Shown: positions 1 through 8,094 of the stretch, piece by piece
Position numbering within the stretch: position 1 is the stretch's first letter
Layout of the letters: every line of letters begins with the position of its first letter
NCBI GenBank assembly: GCA_964608915.1
Contig: CAZSQA010000013.1
Span: forward strand, 73,936-137,935
Reading direction: 5' to 3'
Length of the DNA stretch: 64,000 bases
Source of the DNA: QWQI01 sp964608915
GTDB lineage: Bacteria > Planctomycetota > Planctomycetia > Isosphaerales > Isosphaeraceae
Notes under the pieces: generated by a model
Database searches by the model: none
The model's input: only the letters and a program-made list of their open reading frames with translations
Told to the model about the DNA's origin: nothing
Position numbers and translations under genes: made by a program

Positions 1-591
1 GTGTTCATCATCAGTCCTTCGGATAAGGGCGGCATGCTCTACAAGCCGACACCGAAGCTGGTCGAACTGTGCAAACCGCTCTCGCCGATGCAGTTCAACG
101 ACCTGTTCTGCCTTTCCCATCCGCAGATTCACACGCTTTCGCTCGGGGCGGCCCGGCCTTCCGATTTCGACGAGCACATCGCCGGACTCGAATCGCTCGA
201 GTTGGCCGATCGAATTCTGCCGCCGATTCTCGACCGGCTCGAAAAGGCCTATGCCGAAGCCGTGGGGGCCGACTGGCTCGCGAACTGGTCGACCGGTCTG
301 CCGCGCTGGGAGGAAACCCCCGGGCAGATCAATCTGCATATCATCGTGTGGCTCTGGAATTTGCTGAAAGCCTTCGACCTGACCGATTACGCCCGCATGC
401 GCTACAACCTGCTGGGCAACGGCGGCCACTGGTTTCCTGGAGTGAACGCCGCGAATCTGAAAAGTGTCGAGCACGAACTGAGGGCGAGTCTCGAAGGCAA
501 CCCGAACGGCGAAAAGCTGATCGGCATTCTACGGGAGATGCATCGACTGGTCGGCGGCGAAACGGTCAAGCGCCTTTCACAGGCGGATTGA
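1..591 (+). CDS. Aldo/keto reductase family oxidoreductase, C-terminal part (gene cut by window edge)
   Basis: The frame is open from the first base, so the true start lies upstream; 196 residues remain. The visible part begins with the ISPSDKGGMLY stretch and continues through FCLSHPQIHTLSLGAARPSD, which resembles the end of the TIM barrel in the larger predicted aldo/keto reductases (COG1453 type). A helical C-terminal region follows. These enzymes are NAD(P)H-dependent carbonyl reductases with no substrate that can be predicted here. The barrel active-site residues (Tyr, Lys, His, Asp) would be encoded upstream and cannot be checked. The 223 bases after the stop codon carry no gene. Confidence 0.7.
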   Translation: MFIISPSDKGGMLYKPTPKLVELCKPLSPMQFNDLFCLSHPQIHTLSLGAARPSDFDEHIAGLESLELADRILPPILDRLEKAYAEAVGADWLANWSTGLPRWEETPGQINLHIIVWLWNLLKAFDLTDYARMRYNLLGNGGHWFPGVNAANLKSVEHELRASLEGNPNGEKLIGILREMHRLVGGETVKRLSQAD

Positions 592-814
592 TCGATTCAG
601 GCAAAGATTCGTTCGGAGCGAGGATCTCGCCGGCCCTGGGTGGCGATTCGAATTCCGCGCGTTGTGTCATTCGAATTGATGTTGACCGATCTGGCCGATT
701 GGGATAGAAAACTTTGCAAATCTCCGGATCGAATTTCGGATTCGGCCGGATCTGCCCGACGCTGACGCATGGAGAACAGGATGTTCTCCTGAACGGCGGG
801 CTGGACGAAATCGC

Positions 815-2791
815 ATGGAGGCTTGTCCCTTGCTGCACTTCGAGACGAACCGAAGAGGCGCTCTGGCGGCGCTTGCCGGCGCGGCCCTGATCGCGGGGGC
901 CGATAGCCCTGCCCCGAAGCTTACGTCCGCATCGCCCAAGGCGAACGACACGGTCGGCGACTGGGCGATCGTGGGTGCCAAACGTACGCAGAAGGTCGAA
1001 GGCGTCGGCCTGGTCGTCGGGTTGAACGGCACCGGTTCTGACCCTGAATCGGGCGTTTATCGCGAGGAACTGCTCACGCAGATGCGTAAGGCGGGCGTCG
1101 ATTCGCCGGCCCGCATCCTCGAGTCGCCCAATACGTCGATGGTGATCGTTCGTGCCACAATTCCTGCGGGCGTATCGACTTCCGATCCGCTCGACGTGAC
1201 TGTGGAATTGACGACCAACAGTGGCACCACGAGTCTCGCCGGTGGTTACCTGATGCGGACGACGCTCAGGGAAGTGCTGATGACCGAGCGCGACATCAAG
1301 GAAGGTTCGCCGCTGGCTTCCGCTTTCGGTCCGATCATGATCGGCGACCCGAAGAATCCGGAGAACCCGAAAGCCGGCCGTGTTCTGGGCGGGGCGAGGG
1401 TCAAGAAGGAAGTGCCCTATCGGCTTGCGCTTAAGGAAAAACATCAGAGCATTCGGTCATCGGCCCTGGTGCAGGACGTGATCAACCGCCGCTTCGCGGT
1501 CAGGATCGGACCGGAATCGCGTGGGGTCGCGACGGCCAAGACGGATCAATTCCTTGAGCTGAAGGTTCCGCAGGTCTATCACCAGAATCAGGCCCGGTTT
1601 TTCCAGGTCGTCAAGCTGCTGCCGATCGTGGACCGGGACGATATCCGGGCCGCCCGTCTGGCGCAATGGCATGAAGAGCTGAAGGATCCGCAAAAGGCCG
1701 GCCTTGCTGCGCTGAAGCTGGAAGGGATCGGTCAGCCAGGTGTTGAGGTTCTTGAGGATGGGTTGAAGAGCAAGGATCTTCAGGCCCGCTTTTTCGCCGC
1801 CGAGTCCCTGGCGTATCTCCAGAAGGAATCAGGCGTTGCGGTGCTCAAGGAGGCGGCCCTGAAGTCGGCCGACCTGCGGGCGTTCGCCTTGGCGGCCCTG
1901 GCGGCCGCGGATCAGCCCGCGGCGATGATGACGCTTCGGTCTTTGATGAACGACCCGGACCCGGTCATTCGTTACGGCGCCTTCGCCGCTCTGCGCACGT
2001 CGGATCCCGAAAACGCATATCTGGGCCGGGTGGCCGTGATGAAGGAACAGAGCCCGGATCAGGGCTCAGACAACATGGCAGCCGCGATCTCGGAAATTCA
2101 GTCGCGAAGGCGGCGCGGCACGACGGTCGACGATCCGTTCGAGCTGTATGTCGTCCCGAGCGAAGGCCCGCCGATGGTGCATTACACGCGATCGAACCGG
2201 GCGGAGATCGTTCTGTTCGGCGATAGCCAGAGGCTGGAGACGCCGATCGTCCTGGGCGGTGGCGGGTCGATCATCCTGAACGCTTCGGAAAGTGATGACA
2301 AGGTCGAAATTTCGCGGATCACGCGGAACTCGCTCGACTTCGAAAAGAAGGTCGTTTCGTCGCTCGAGATGAAGGACGTGATCCGCGAGGTCGCCAATCT
2401 CGGCGCGACGTATCCGGAAATCGTCGAACTTCTCAACTCGGCTTCGAAGCAGCATAACCTGCAGGGACAGTTGCTCGCCGACGCGAAGCCGGTGACATCC
2501 GCCAATTATGTCCAGGCCCAGATCGACGGCAAGCGGCTCGACGATAAGCCGAAGCAGGACAGCGCGTTGCGGAAGGCCTCGGCGGAAGAGCCGGAAGCGG
2601 CCGAAGAGAAAGGCCCGCGGCGAATCTTCAATCTGCCGAAGTTGCGCGGTTTCGGCCATCGGGAAGCCAGCGGCGAAGAGACAGCGAAACCCGCTGAGAA
2701 GTCCGCGAAGGAATCGCCGTTGAAGTCCCTCCGGCTGAACCTGCCGTTTACGAAATCGAAATCGCAGCTTCCGGAATTGCCGCCGGAGTGA
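815..2791 (+). CDS. FlgI-type P-ring domain protein fused to HEAT repeats
   Basis: The 658-residue protein starts with an arginine pair and a hydrophobic stretch (residues 13-29), so it is probably exported. Residues 45-285 resemble flagellar P-ring protein FlgI, with VGLVVGLNGTG near residue 63 and the DVTVELTTNSGTTSLAGG stretch. Residues 290-410 are Ala/Leu-rich helical repeats of HEAT type. The C-terminal 230 residues are unassigned and end in a Lys/Glu/Pro-rich tail. FlgI normally has about 350 residues and no HEAT repeats, and no flagellar gene is nearby, so a non-flagellar envelope role is likely (inference). An in-frame TTG at 830 has GGAG about 8 bases upstream and could be the real start. 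A strong terminator follows. Confidence 0.75.
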   Translation: MEACPLLHFETNRRGALAALAGAALIAGADSPAPKLTSASPKANDTVGDWAIVGAKRTQKVEGVGLVVGLNGTGSDPESGVYREELLTQMRKAGVDSPARILESPNTSMVIVRATIPAGVSTSDPLDVTVELTTNSGTTSLAGGYLMRTTLREVLMTERDIKEGSPLASAFGPIMIGDPKNPENPKAGRVLGGARVKKEVPYRLALKEKHQSIRSSALVQDVINRRFAVRIGPESRGVATAKTDQFLELKVPQVYHQNQARFFQVVKLLPIVDRDDIRAARLAQWHEELKDPQKAGLAALKLEGIGQPGVEVLEDGLKSKDLQARFFAAESLAYLQKESGVAVLKEAALKSADLRAFALAALAAADQPAAMMTLRSLMNDPDPVIRYGAFAALRTSDPENAYLGRVAVMKEQSPDQGSDNMAAAISEIQSRRRRGTTVDDPFELYVVPSEGPPMVHYTRSNRAEIVLFGDSQRLETPIVLGGGGSIILNASESDDKVEISRITRNSLDFEKKVVSSLEMKDVIREVANLGATYPEIVELLNSASKQHNLQGQLLADAKPVTSANYVQAQIDGKRLDDKPKQDSALRKASAEEPEAAEEKGPRRIFNLPKLRGFGHREASGEETAKPAEKSAKESPLKSLRLNLPFTKSKSQLPELPPE

Positions 2792-2834
2792 GCCGGACAA
2801 TCGTTCGGTTCGAGACGCCCCGCATATGATGACG

Positions 2835-2870
2835 AACCGGCCGCACCGATTTGTGCGGCCGGTTCCTTTT
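2835..2870 (+). terminator. Intrinsic terminator after the FlgI-like gene
   Basis: A perfect 12-bp stem (2835-2846 with 2853-2864) has a 6-base loop and is followed by CCTTTT. It lies 43 bases after the stop of the FlgI-like gene. Confidence 0.85.
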
Positions 2871-3340
2871 ATCGTGCAGGATCGGGGCATACGGAGGGAT
2901 TGCCAAAACTCCTCTTTGCCCCCATTTTGTCTTAAATGCCAATTTTGGAGTATCCCGCATTAAAGTTGTGAGCCTTCCTGATCGAAAATTAGTTGTGACG
3001 GTTAGGTCTGCTACGAAAAGGAGACACGCCAGATCTCCTTCAGTGGTCCGAACTGGCCGCAAACGTCCCTTGAGCAAGGACATCCTTCCTGGACGGACAG
3101 GCGTGAGCCTGTCGGCTCGAAGCCTGGAAATGGGCTGATACGCCAATGTGCGGGTCGTTCGCGATCCGTACGGATCATTCAGGAAGGATTGCGTGTGAAT
3201 CTCTGGTGTCAGGAAATCGAGAAAGGATTCTCGAGCCGGCCGCTGGCAGATTCGAGTGAGAAACCGTCGGGCCATTCCGGAAGGTTGGTGACTCAACCTC
3301 CGAGGTCTCGCACAACTAGGAAGCGAGTGGAGTCCTCGAT
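2871..3340. other. Intergenic stretch without a supported gene
   Basis: This stretch is AT-richer than its surroundings, especially 2910-3010, and lies between a terminator and the HTH-receiver gene. It probably contains the promoter of that gene, but I see no convincing -35/-10 pair. The short open frames here have no recognisable protein content. Confidence 0.5.
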
Positions 3341-3916
3341 ATGAAAAAGGTTTACACCACCGGCCAAGTCGCGAAGATTTGCAAGGTGGCACCCCGAACC
3401 GTGAGCAAATGGTTTGACTCCGGCCGGCTGCGTGGCTATCGCATCCCCGGGTCCCAGGACAGGCGGATCCCCCGCGAGCACCTGCTGCGCTTCCTCAAGG
3501 AGCATGGCATGCCGCTCGGCGATCTCGAAGCCGAAGTCTACAACAAGGTGTTAGTCGTCGGCGCCGATGCCCCGCTGATGTCGCAACTGAAAGATCACCT
3601 GCGTGAATCGGACGACTTCCGGCTCGAAACGGCTTCGTCCGGCTTCGAAGCTGGCATTCGTGCCGAAAGTTTCCACCCGGACTGCATCATCATCGATATG
3701 GCGATTGGCCGGATCGAAGCCGGTCAGATCGCCCAGAACCTTCGACGCAGTCAGGATCACATCAATACCGTTCTGATCGCCCTGACCAGTGAAACACCTG
3801 GCCCTGAAATTTATTCCCTGGGCTTCAACGACGCGTTCAAGAAACCGTTCGATGGCGCTCTTCTGAATGAACGCATCAAGCGTTTGATCTCTCAGAAGAA
3901 GACCGACGAGATCTGA
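3341..3916 (+). CDS. Excisionase-type helix-turn-helix domain fused to a response-regulator receiver domain
   Basis: Residues 1-50 form a MerR/excisionase-like DNA-binding motif (YTTGQVAKICKVAPRTVSKW followed by RIPREHLLRFL). Residues 67-188 look like a CheY-type receiver, with the probable phospho-acceptor at Asp119 in DCIIIDMAIG and a Lys-Pro near residue 168 matching the conserved lysine. The usual order is receiver first, so the arrangement is reversed. Such proteins presumably bind DNA in response to phosphorylation. No histidine kinase is adjacent, so this is an orphan regulator with unknown targets. The acidic pair expected near the start of the receiver is replaced by VVGADA, so phosphorylation is not certain. 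Confidence 0.8.
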   Translation: MKKVYTTGQVAKICKVAPRTVSKWFDSGRLRGYRIPGSQDRRIPREHLLRFLKEHGMPLGDLEAEVYNKVLVVGADAPLMSQLKDHLRESDDFRLETASSGFEAGIRAESFHPDCIIIDMAIGRIEAGQIAQNLRRSQDHINTVLIALTSETPGPEIYSLGFNDAFKKPFDGALLNERIKRLISQKKTDEI

Positions 3917-4032
3917 GATCTCGCCGAAGTCTCCGGACGACGATACGGCCGTGCCCCGAAACCTGGAGCGAATCTCCGGTTTCGACGCACGGTTCGTTTC
4001 GTTTATGATGCGGCAGAGGTGACGCCATCCCC

Positions 4033-5628
4033 ATGCCCGCTGACGCTAACGTAACGATGCCGCGACGACGATCCGACCCTCGCTGGGCTGGTCTTGCCGC
4101 GTTCCTTTGGGTCGTAGCAGGCGTGAGTGCCGTCGGAGTAACGATCGACGAACCGCTGGATGTCGCTCCGGGGCGGCATTACTGGGAAACTGCGTTCGCC
4201 CTGAAAACCGAAGCGTTCTCGCCGGATGGCGTCCGTCGCATGTTCGGCGGCAACCCGGACCACCCGCCCCTGGCCCGCTGGGTCCTTGGCGGTTTTTCAC
4301 TTGCGCTCGAACCGGTTCGGCTCGCCATAACCGGCGACGCCGATCTGACCGGTCTGAATATCGAAGGGGCCCGGATCGGATCGGCAGCGGCCTTCGGCCT
4401 GACGGTGGCGCTGATCGGACACTTCGCCGCGAAACGTCACGGCCGCCCGGCCGGGTGGGCCGCCGCGATCTGCTATGCCTGCCTGCCCCACGTGTTCGGG
4501 CATGCGCACCTGGCAGCGCTCGAAAGCGTGCTGAATCTGACATGGCTCACGGCGGCTTTCGCCTGGTTGCGCTGGAGCGAATCGCCGTCGGTGCGGCGGT
4601 CTCTATCAGCCGGTTTCTGGTCGGGCCTGGCCTGCCTGACGAAGCTCCAGGGCTGGCTGGCCCTGCCCTGGGTCGTCGTAGTCATCCTGTGCACGCCGGC
4701 CACGTGGCGGGCACGTGTTACGGCTTTCGCAGCCGTCGCGACTTTGCCCGTCTGGTGGTTCGCGGGCTGGCCCTGGGTCTGGTACGAGAGCTCCGCCATG
4801 CTGCGGGCCTATTTCCTGTCGAGCGTCGAACGGACACACCTGAACGTGACCTACTTCGGCCAGGTCTATGCCGACGATCGCCTGCCTTGGCATTTCGCCA
4901 TCGTTCAGTGGTTCGCCGCCGTCCCGCCCGTCGTGCTCGTTCTGTTCGCCGTCGGAGCGTTCGCCGCCTGGCGAACTCCAGGGCACCGAATCGACCGGCT
5001 CTTGAGCCTGATTCCCGCGGGATTCCTGGCCCTTTTCAGTCTGCCGATCGCTCGATACGATACCGATCGCCTGTTTCTGGTGCAGTGGACGGCTGTCGCG
5101 GCACTGGCAGGTTCCGGTTTCGAAGTCATCCGCCGGAATCTGGCTGAAACGGGTTACGCACGCCGGTCGCCCATGATCATCGGGGCGTTCGGAACTGTCT
5201 TTCTGATCGTCCCTTGCCTCAAGCCTTCGCCGCTGAGTTACGTGAGCCCTCTCACGGGCGGCATCCGCGGCTTCGAAGCGAGCGGGATGGAACTGAACTA
5301 TTGGGGTGATGCCGTCGATTCGACTTTGACCGATCAAATTGAACGGCTCGTCAAGCCGGGGCAGAAGGTGGCGGTGGTTCCGACTCTGGCCGGCGGCCAG
5401 GCGGCGTTCCTTACGCCGCCTGCGCTTTTGCGTCAAGGCATGACGTTCGAAGAACAAAGTCGCTGGCGGGATGCCGACTGGCTTGTCGTTTACCGGCGGC
5501 CATCGTATTGGCCGGAGGGTCTCGAAGACTGGATTCGATCGAAACCGCCCGTTGCGGTGCGGCGGCGAGACGGCGTCTGGCTGGCGGCCATATGGTGCGG
5601 CCCGAAAGGATCTTGCGCGGATCGATAG
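4033..5628 (+). CDS. Integral membrane glycosyltransferase, GT39/ArnT-like
   Basis: The 531-residue protein has roughly ten hydrophobic segments. An early loop contains TIDEPLDVAPGRHYWE, and a further loop has NPDHPPLARW. The acidic residue in the first loop and the HPPL motif are typical of GT39/GT83 enzymes (dolichyl-phosphate-mannose protein mannosyltransferase and ArnT relatives). These transfer a sugar from a polyprenyl-phosphate carrier to protein or lipid on the outer face of the membrane. The acceptor cannot be predicted. Translation probably starts at ATG 4033, although a second ATG lies at 4069. The product could also be described as a generic dolichol-phosphate mannosyltransferase. 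Confidence 0.75.
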   Translation: MPADANVTMPRRRSDPRWAGLAAFLWVVAGVSAVGVTIDEPLDVAPGRHYWETAFALKTEAFSPDGVRRMFGGNPDHPPLARWVLGGFSLALEPVRLAITGDADLTGLNIEGARIGSAAAFGLTVALIGHFAAKRHGRPAGWAAAICYACLPHVFGHAHLAALESVLNLTWLTAAFAWLRWSESPSVRRSLSAGFWSGLACLTKLQGWLALPWVVVVILCTPATWRARVTAFAAVATLPVWWFAGWPWVWYESSAMLRAYFLSSVERTHLNVTYFGQVYADDRLPWHFAIVQWFAAVPPVVLVLFAVGAFAAWRTPGHRIDRLLSLIPAGFLALFSLPIARYDTDRLFLVQWTAVAALAGSGFEVIRRNLAETGYARRSPMIIGAFGTVFLIVPCLKPSPLSYVSPLTGGIRGFEASGMELNYWGDAVDSTLTDQIERLVKPGQKVAVVPTLAGGQAAFLTPPALLRQGMTFEEQSRWRDADWLVVYRRPSYWPEGLEDWIRSKPPVAVRRRDGVWLAAIWCGPKGSCADR

Positions 5629-5695
5629 TGACGCCGCTCGTGACCGATTTCCGTTCGAATGCGGAAAATGGGGTAGCGATGTGCCGTACGGTTTC

Positions 5696-5718
5696 TATAA
5701 TTTTCGGTAAGTACCGAA
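5696..5718 (+). promoter_or_regulatory. Candidate promoter -10 box and adjoining inverted repeat upstream of moaC
   Basis: A perfect TATAAT sits at 5696-5701. It is followed at once by a 7-bp inverted repeat (5703-5709 and 5712-5718) with a 2-base centre. No good -35 box is visible. The position is 30 to 50 bases before the moaC start, so the repeat would overlap the transcription start or the 5' leader. It could be an operator, an RNA hairpin or chance. Confidence 0.4.
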
Positions 5719-5747
5719 AGAACGGTCGAGTGAGGATGATGGAAGGC

Positions 5748-6224
5748 ATGGCGGAATGGTCGCATCTGGACGAATCAGGTCAGGCCCGCATGGTGAACGT
5801 GGCGGAGAAATCCGTAACGCATCGTGTCGCCGAGACTTCCGGCCTGGTGCGCATGCAGCCGGCGACGCTCGAAGCGATTCGTGGCGACACGAACCGGAAG
5901 GGCAACGTTCTGGCGGCGGCACGGATCGCGGGCATCCAGGCCGCCAAACGGACGGACATGCTCATTCCCTTGTGCCACTCCATCGGGCTCGACGGTGTGG
6001 AGATCCATTTTCGCGAAGAGTCGCCTACGACACTGCGCATTCACGCGACGGTTCGGGCCACGGCACGGACCGGAGTGGAAATGGAGGCTCTCGTGGCCGT
6101 TTCTGCCGCCGCGCTTACGATATACGATATGTGCAAGGCGCTTGATCGGGAAATGACGATCGAAGAGATACGGCTGGAATTCAAGTCTGGCGGTCGTTCC
6201 GGTGAATTTCGCCGGAAGTCCTGA
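5748..6224 (+). CDS. moaC: Cyclic pyranopterin monophosphate synthase MoaC
   Basis: MoaC converts 3',8-cyclo-7,8-dihydro-GTP to cyclic pyranopterin monophosphate in molybdenum cofactor synthesis. With the start at 5748 the protein has 158 residues, the family's usual length. Conserved residues include Lys51, Lys67, His77 (in LIPLCHSIG), Glu111/Glu113 and Asp127/Lys130 (in YDMCKALDR). Two further in-frame ATGs lie at 5736 and 5739, with GAGG directly before them. I prefer 5748 because the conserved domain begins at once after it. No other molybdopterin gene is in the window. Confidence 0.95.
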   Translation: MAEWSHLDESGQARMVNVAEKSVTHRVAETSGLVRMQPATLEAIRGDTNRKGNVLAAARIAGIQAAKRTDMLIPLCHSIGLDGVEIHFREESPTTLRIHATVRATARTGVEMEALVAVSAAALTIYDMCKALDREMTIEEIRLEFKSGGRSGEFRRKS

Positions 6225-6296
6225 TTTCCCTTGCCGGGCTCGCGAACGGAATTCCGGAAGTGGTCCAGTGCTCGTGACTCAACGGAGCGTATCGAA

Positions 6297-7316
6297 ATGT
6301 CCTCGGTGACGAACGATCTTTCTGGCCTGGAACAGACCAGGCGCCGTCTGGCGGCCTTGTATCTGCCGATCGCCGAAGATCTTGAAACCTGCGAGAAAAT
6401 CTATCGCTCCGAGCTGAAAAGCTCCGTGCCGTTCGTCCAGCGCCTGGTCGATCACGCCGCCCGGTTTCAGGGCAAACGTCTGCGCCCGACCCTGTTGCTC
6501 CTCACGGCACGGGCGTGCGGCGGCATCCGGCCGATCCATCACCAGCTCGCGGCCGTGGTCGAGATGATCCACACCGCAAGTCTCGTGCACGACGACATCC
6601 TCGACGAAGCCATGGTTCGCCGGCATGCCGCGACGATCAACGTCGAATGGGGCAACGAATCGGCCGTGCTTCTGGGCGATTACCTGTTCACTCACGCGTT
6701 CCACCTGGCGGCTTCGACAGGCTCCACCCTGGCGTGTCAGTGGATCTCACGTGCCACCAACCGGGTCTGGGAAGGCGAAATGTCCCAGAACTATCACCGC
6801 GGCGATCTGGATCTGACCGAGTCGACTTACTTCGACATCATTCGCGGCAAAACCGCCGAATTGACCGCCGTATCGGCCGGGCTCGGCGCTTACTACGCCG
6901 AATCCGAGCCGCAGGTCGTCGAGGCGATGGAATCGTTCGGCCGTAATCTGGGCATCGCGTTCCAGATCGTCGACGACCTGCTCGACATCCTCGGCGACGA
7001 ACGCAACACCGGCAAAAGCCTCGGTACCGATCTGGACAAGCTGAAGCTGACGCTGCCCCTGATTCGCTATCTGGCTCATGCTTCGCCGGACGAGTCCGCC
7101 AGCGTCAAATCGCTCCTGACCGATACGGAACACTCGACCTCGCGCCGGAAAGCGATCAAGACCGTCGTGTCCCAGGACGGCATCATCGACGACTGCTGGC
7201 GAACGGCCCGAGATTATGTCGATGCCGCGCGGCAGAATCTCGAAGCGCTCGAAGATTCGCCGGCCAAGGCGATCCTCGCCTCGATGACCGAAGACGTCGT
7301 CAAACGCGCATTCTGA
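6297..7316 (+). CDS. Polyprenyl diphosphate synthase (trans-isoprenyl diphosphate synthase family)
   Basis: The 339-residue protein carries both aspartate-rich motifs of the family: the first at Asp99-Asp103 (LVHDDILDE) and the second at Asp226-Asp230 (QIVDDLLDILGD). The GKRLRPTLLLL stretch near residue 59 is the substrate-binding Lys/Arg region. These enzymes add isopentenyl units in trans to make chains for quinones or other isoprenoids. Length and motifs fit the hexa- to octaprenyl class (IspB/HepT-like), but chain length cannot be read reliably. The start at 6297 has GGAG about 10 bases upstream and suits the alignment. It lies 72 bases after moaC and is followed by a terminator. Confidence 0.9.
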   Translation: MSSVTNDLSGLEQTRRRLAALYLPIAEDLETCEKIYRSELKSSVPFVQRLVDHAARFQGKRLRPTLLLLTARACGGIRPIHHQLAAVVEMIHTASLVHDDILDEAMVRRHAATINVEWGNESAVLLGDYLFTHAFHLAASTGSTLACQWISRATNRVWEGEMSQNYHRGDLDLTESTYFDIIRGKTAELTAVSAGLGAYYAESEPQVVEAMESFGRNLGIAFQIVDDLLDILGDERNTGKSLGTDLDKLKLTLPLIRYLAHASPDESASVKSLLTDTEHSTSRRKAIKTVVSQDGIIDDCWRTARDYVDAARQNLEALEDSPAKAILASMTEDVVKRAF

Positions 7317-7350
7317 ATCGCCCGCCTGATCTCCTGGACGAAAAAAACTC

Positions 7351-7383
7351 TCCCGTGCGGGCGATCCGACGCACGGGATTTTT
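7351..7383 (+). terminator. Intrinsic terminator after the polyprenyl synthase gene
   Basis: An 8-bp stem (7351-7358 with 7371-7378) has a 12-base loop and is followed by TTTTT. A run of seven A residues precedes the stem, so it might also act on the other strand. Confidence 0.8.
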
Positions 7384-7481
7384 GATCGTTAAACTCAATT
7401 CAATCCTTAACTTTTGAGAAAAGTTTGCAAAGCCGTGGACTTCACTTCCCGTTTCGGGAGAAATTTTCTAAGATACGGGTT

Positions 7482-7934
7482 ATGAAATACGCAGAAAAAC
7501 TCTACCGCCAATTGGTCAGACTCGGCTGGAATCAGCAGAAACTGTCGCGGACGTCCGGCGTCAGCGATTCCGAAGTTTCGCGAATTCTGGCCGGGAAGTC
7601 GAATCCCGGTCTCGAGAACGCGTATCGACTCGCCAAAGCGGTCGGGCTCTCGCTCGACTTCATGGCGAACGAGGAGCTGACTGAAGACCCCCGCCTGGAG
7701 ATGTCGGGCCTTTCCGACAACCAGCGAGAACTTCTGAACGTGTCCAACGCCATCGGTATACGACAGACGACCCAGATTCTCGACGTCGTTCAGCACCTCG
7801 GCTACGACATCGCCTTTCGCCGCCTGATCGACGCCCGGCCGACGATCGAGCCGCTCGGTGTCGACCCGGCCGCCAGCTCGATGAACGCTTCGGGCCAATC
7901 CGGAAATCTGGGAGTTCGCAGGTCCGGCAGCTGA
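7482..7934 (+). CDS. XRE-family helix-turn-helix transcriptional regulator
   Basis: The 150-residue protein has a Cro/C1-type HTH at about residues 14-62: WNQQKLSRTSGVSDSEVSRI, then NPGLENAYRLAKAVGLSLDF. The C-terminal 80 residues are partly helical and have no recognised ligand domain. It is a single gene, with a terminator upstream, and lies 160 bases before an exported secretin-like protein on the same strand. Nothing in the sequence shows what it controls. The ATG at 7482 is chosen because the HTH begins soon after it. Confidence 0.8.
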   Translation: MKYAEKLYRQLVRLGWNQQKLSRTSGVSDSEVSRILAGKSNPGLENAYRLAKAVGLSLDFMANEELTEDPRLEMSGLSDNQRELLNVSNAIGIRQTTQILDVVQHLGYDIAFRRLIDARPTIEPLGVDPAASSMNASGQSGNLGVRRSGS

Positions 7935-8094
7935 TCTTCAGATCGCGCCGGGCTCTTCGGAATTTCCCAAGTTGGACTTGAGCGATTTTTGTCTTTCGGA
8001 TACAGGATGGCGTTATCTCTCGTAACCGTCCACGGATGGGCCGGTTCGGAATCTCAATACGCTCCTGGAATTCGCGTGCAGGGAGGCTCCACCC

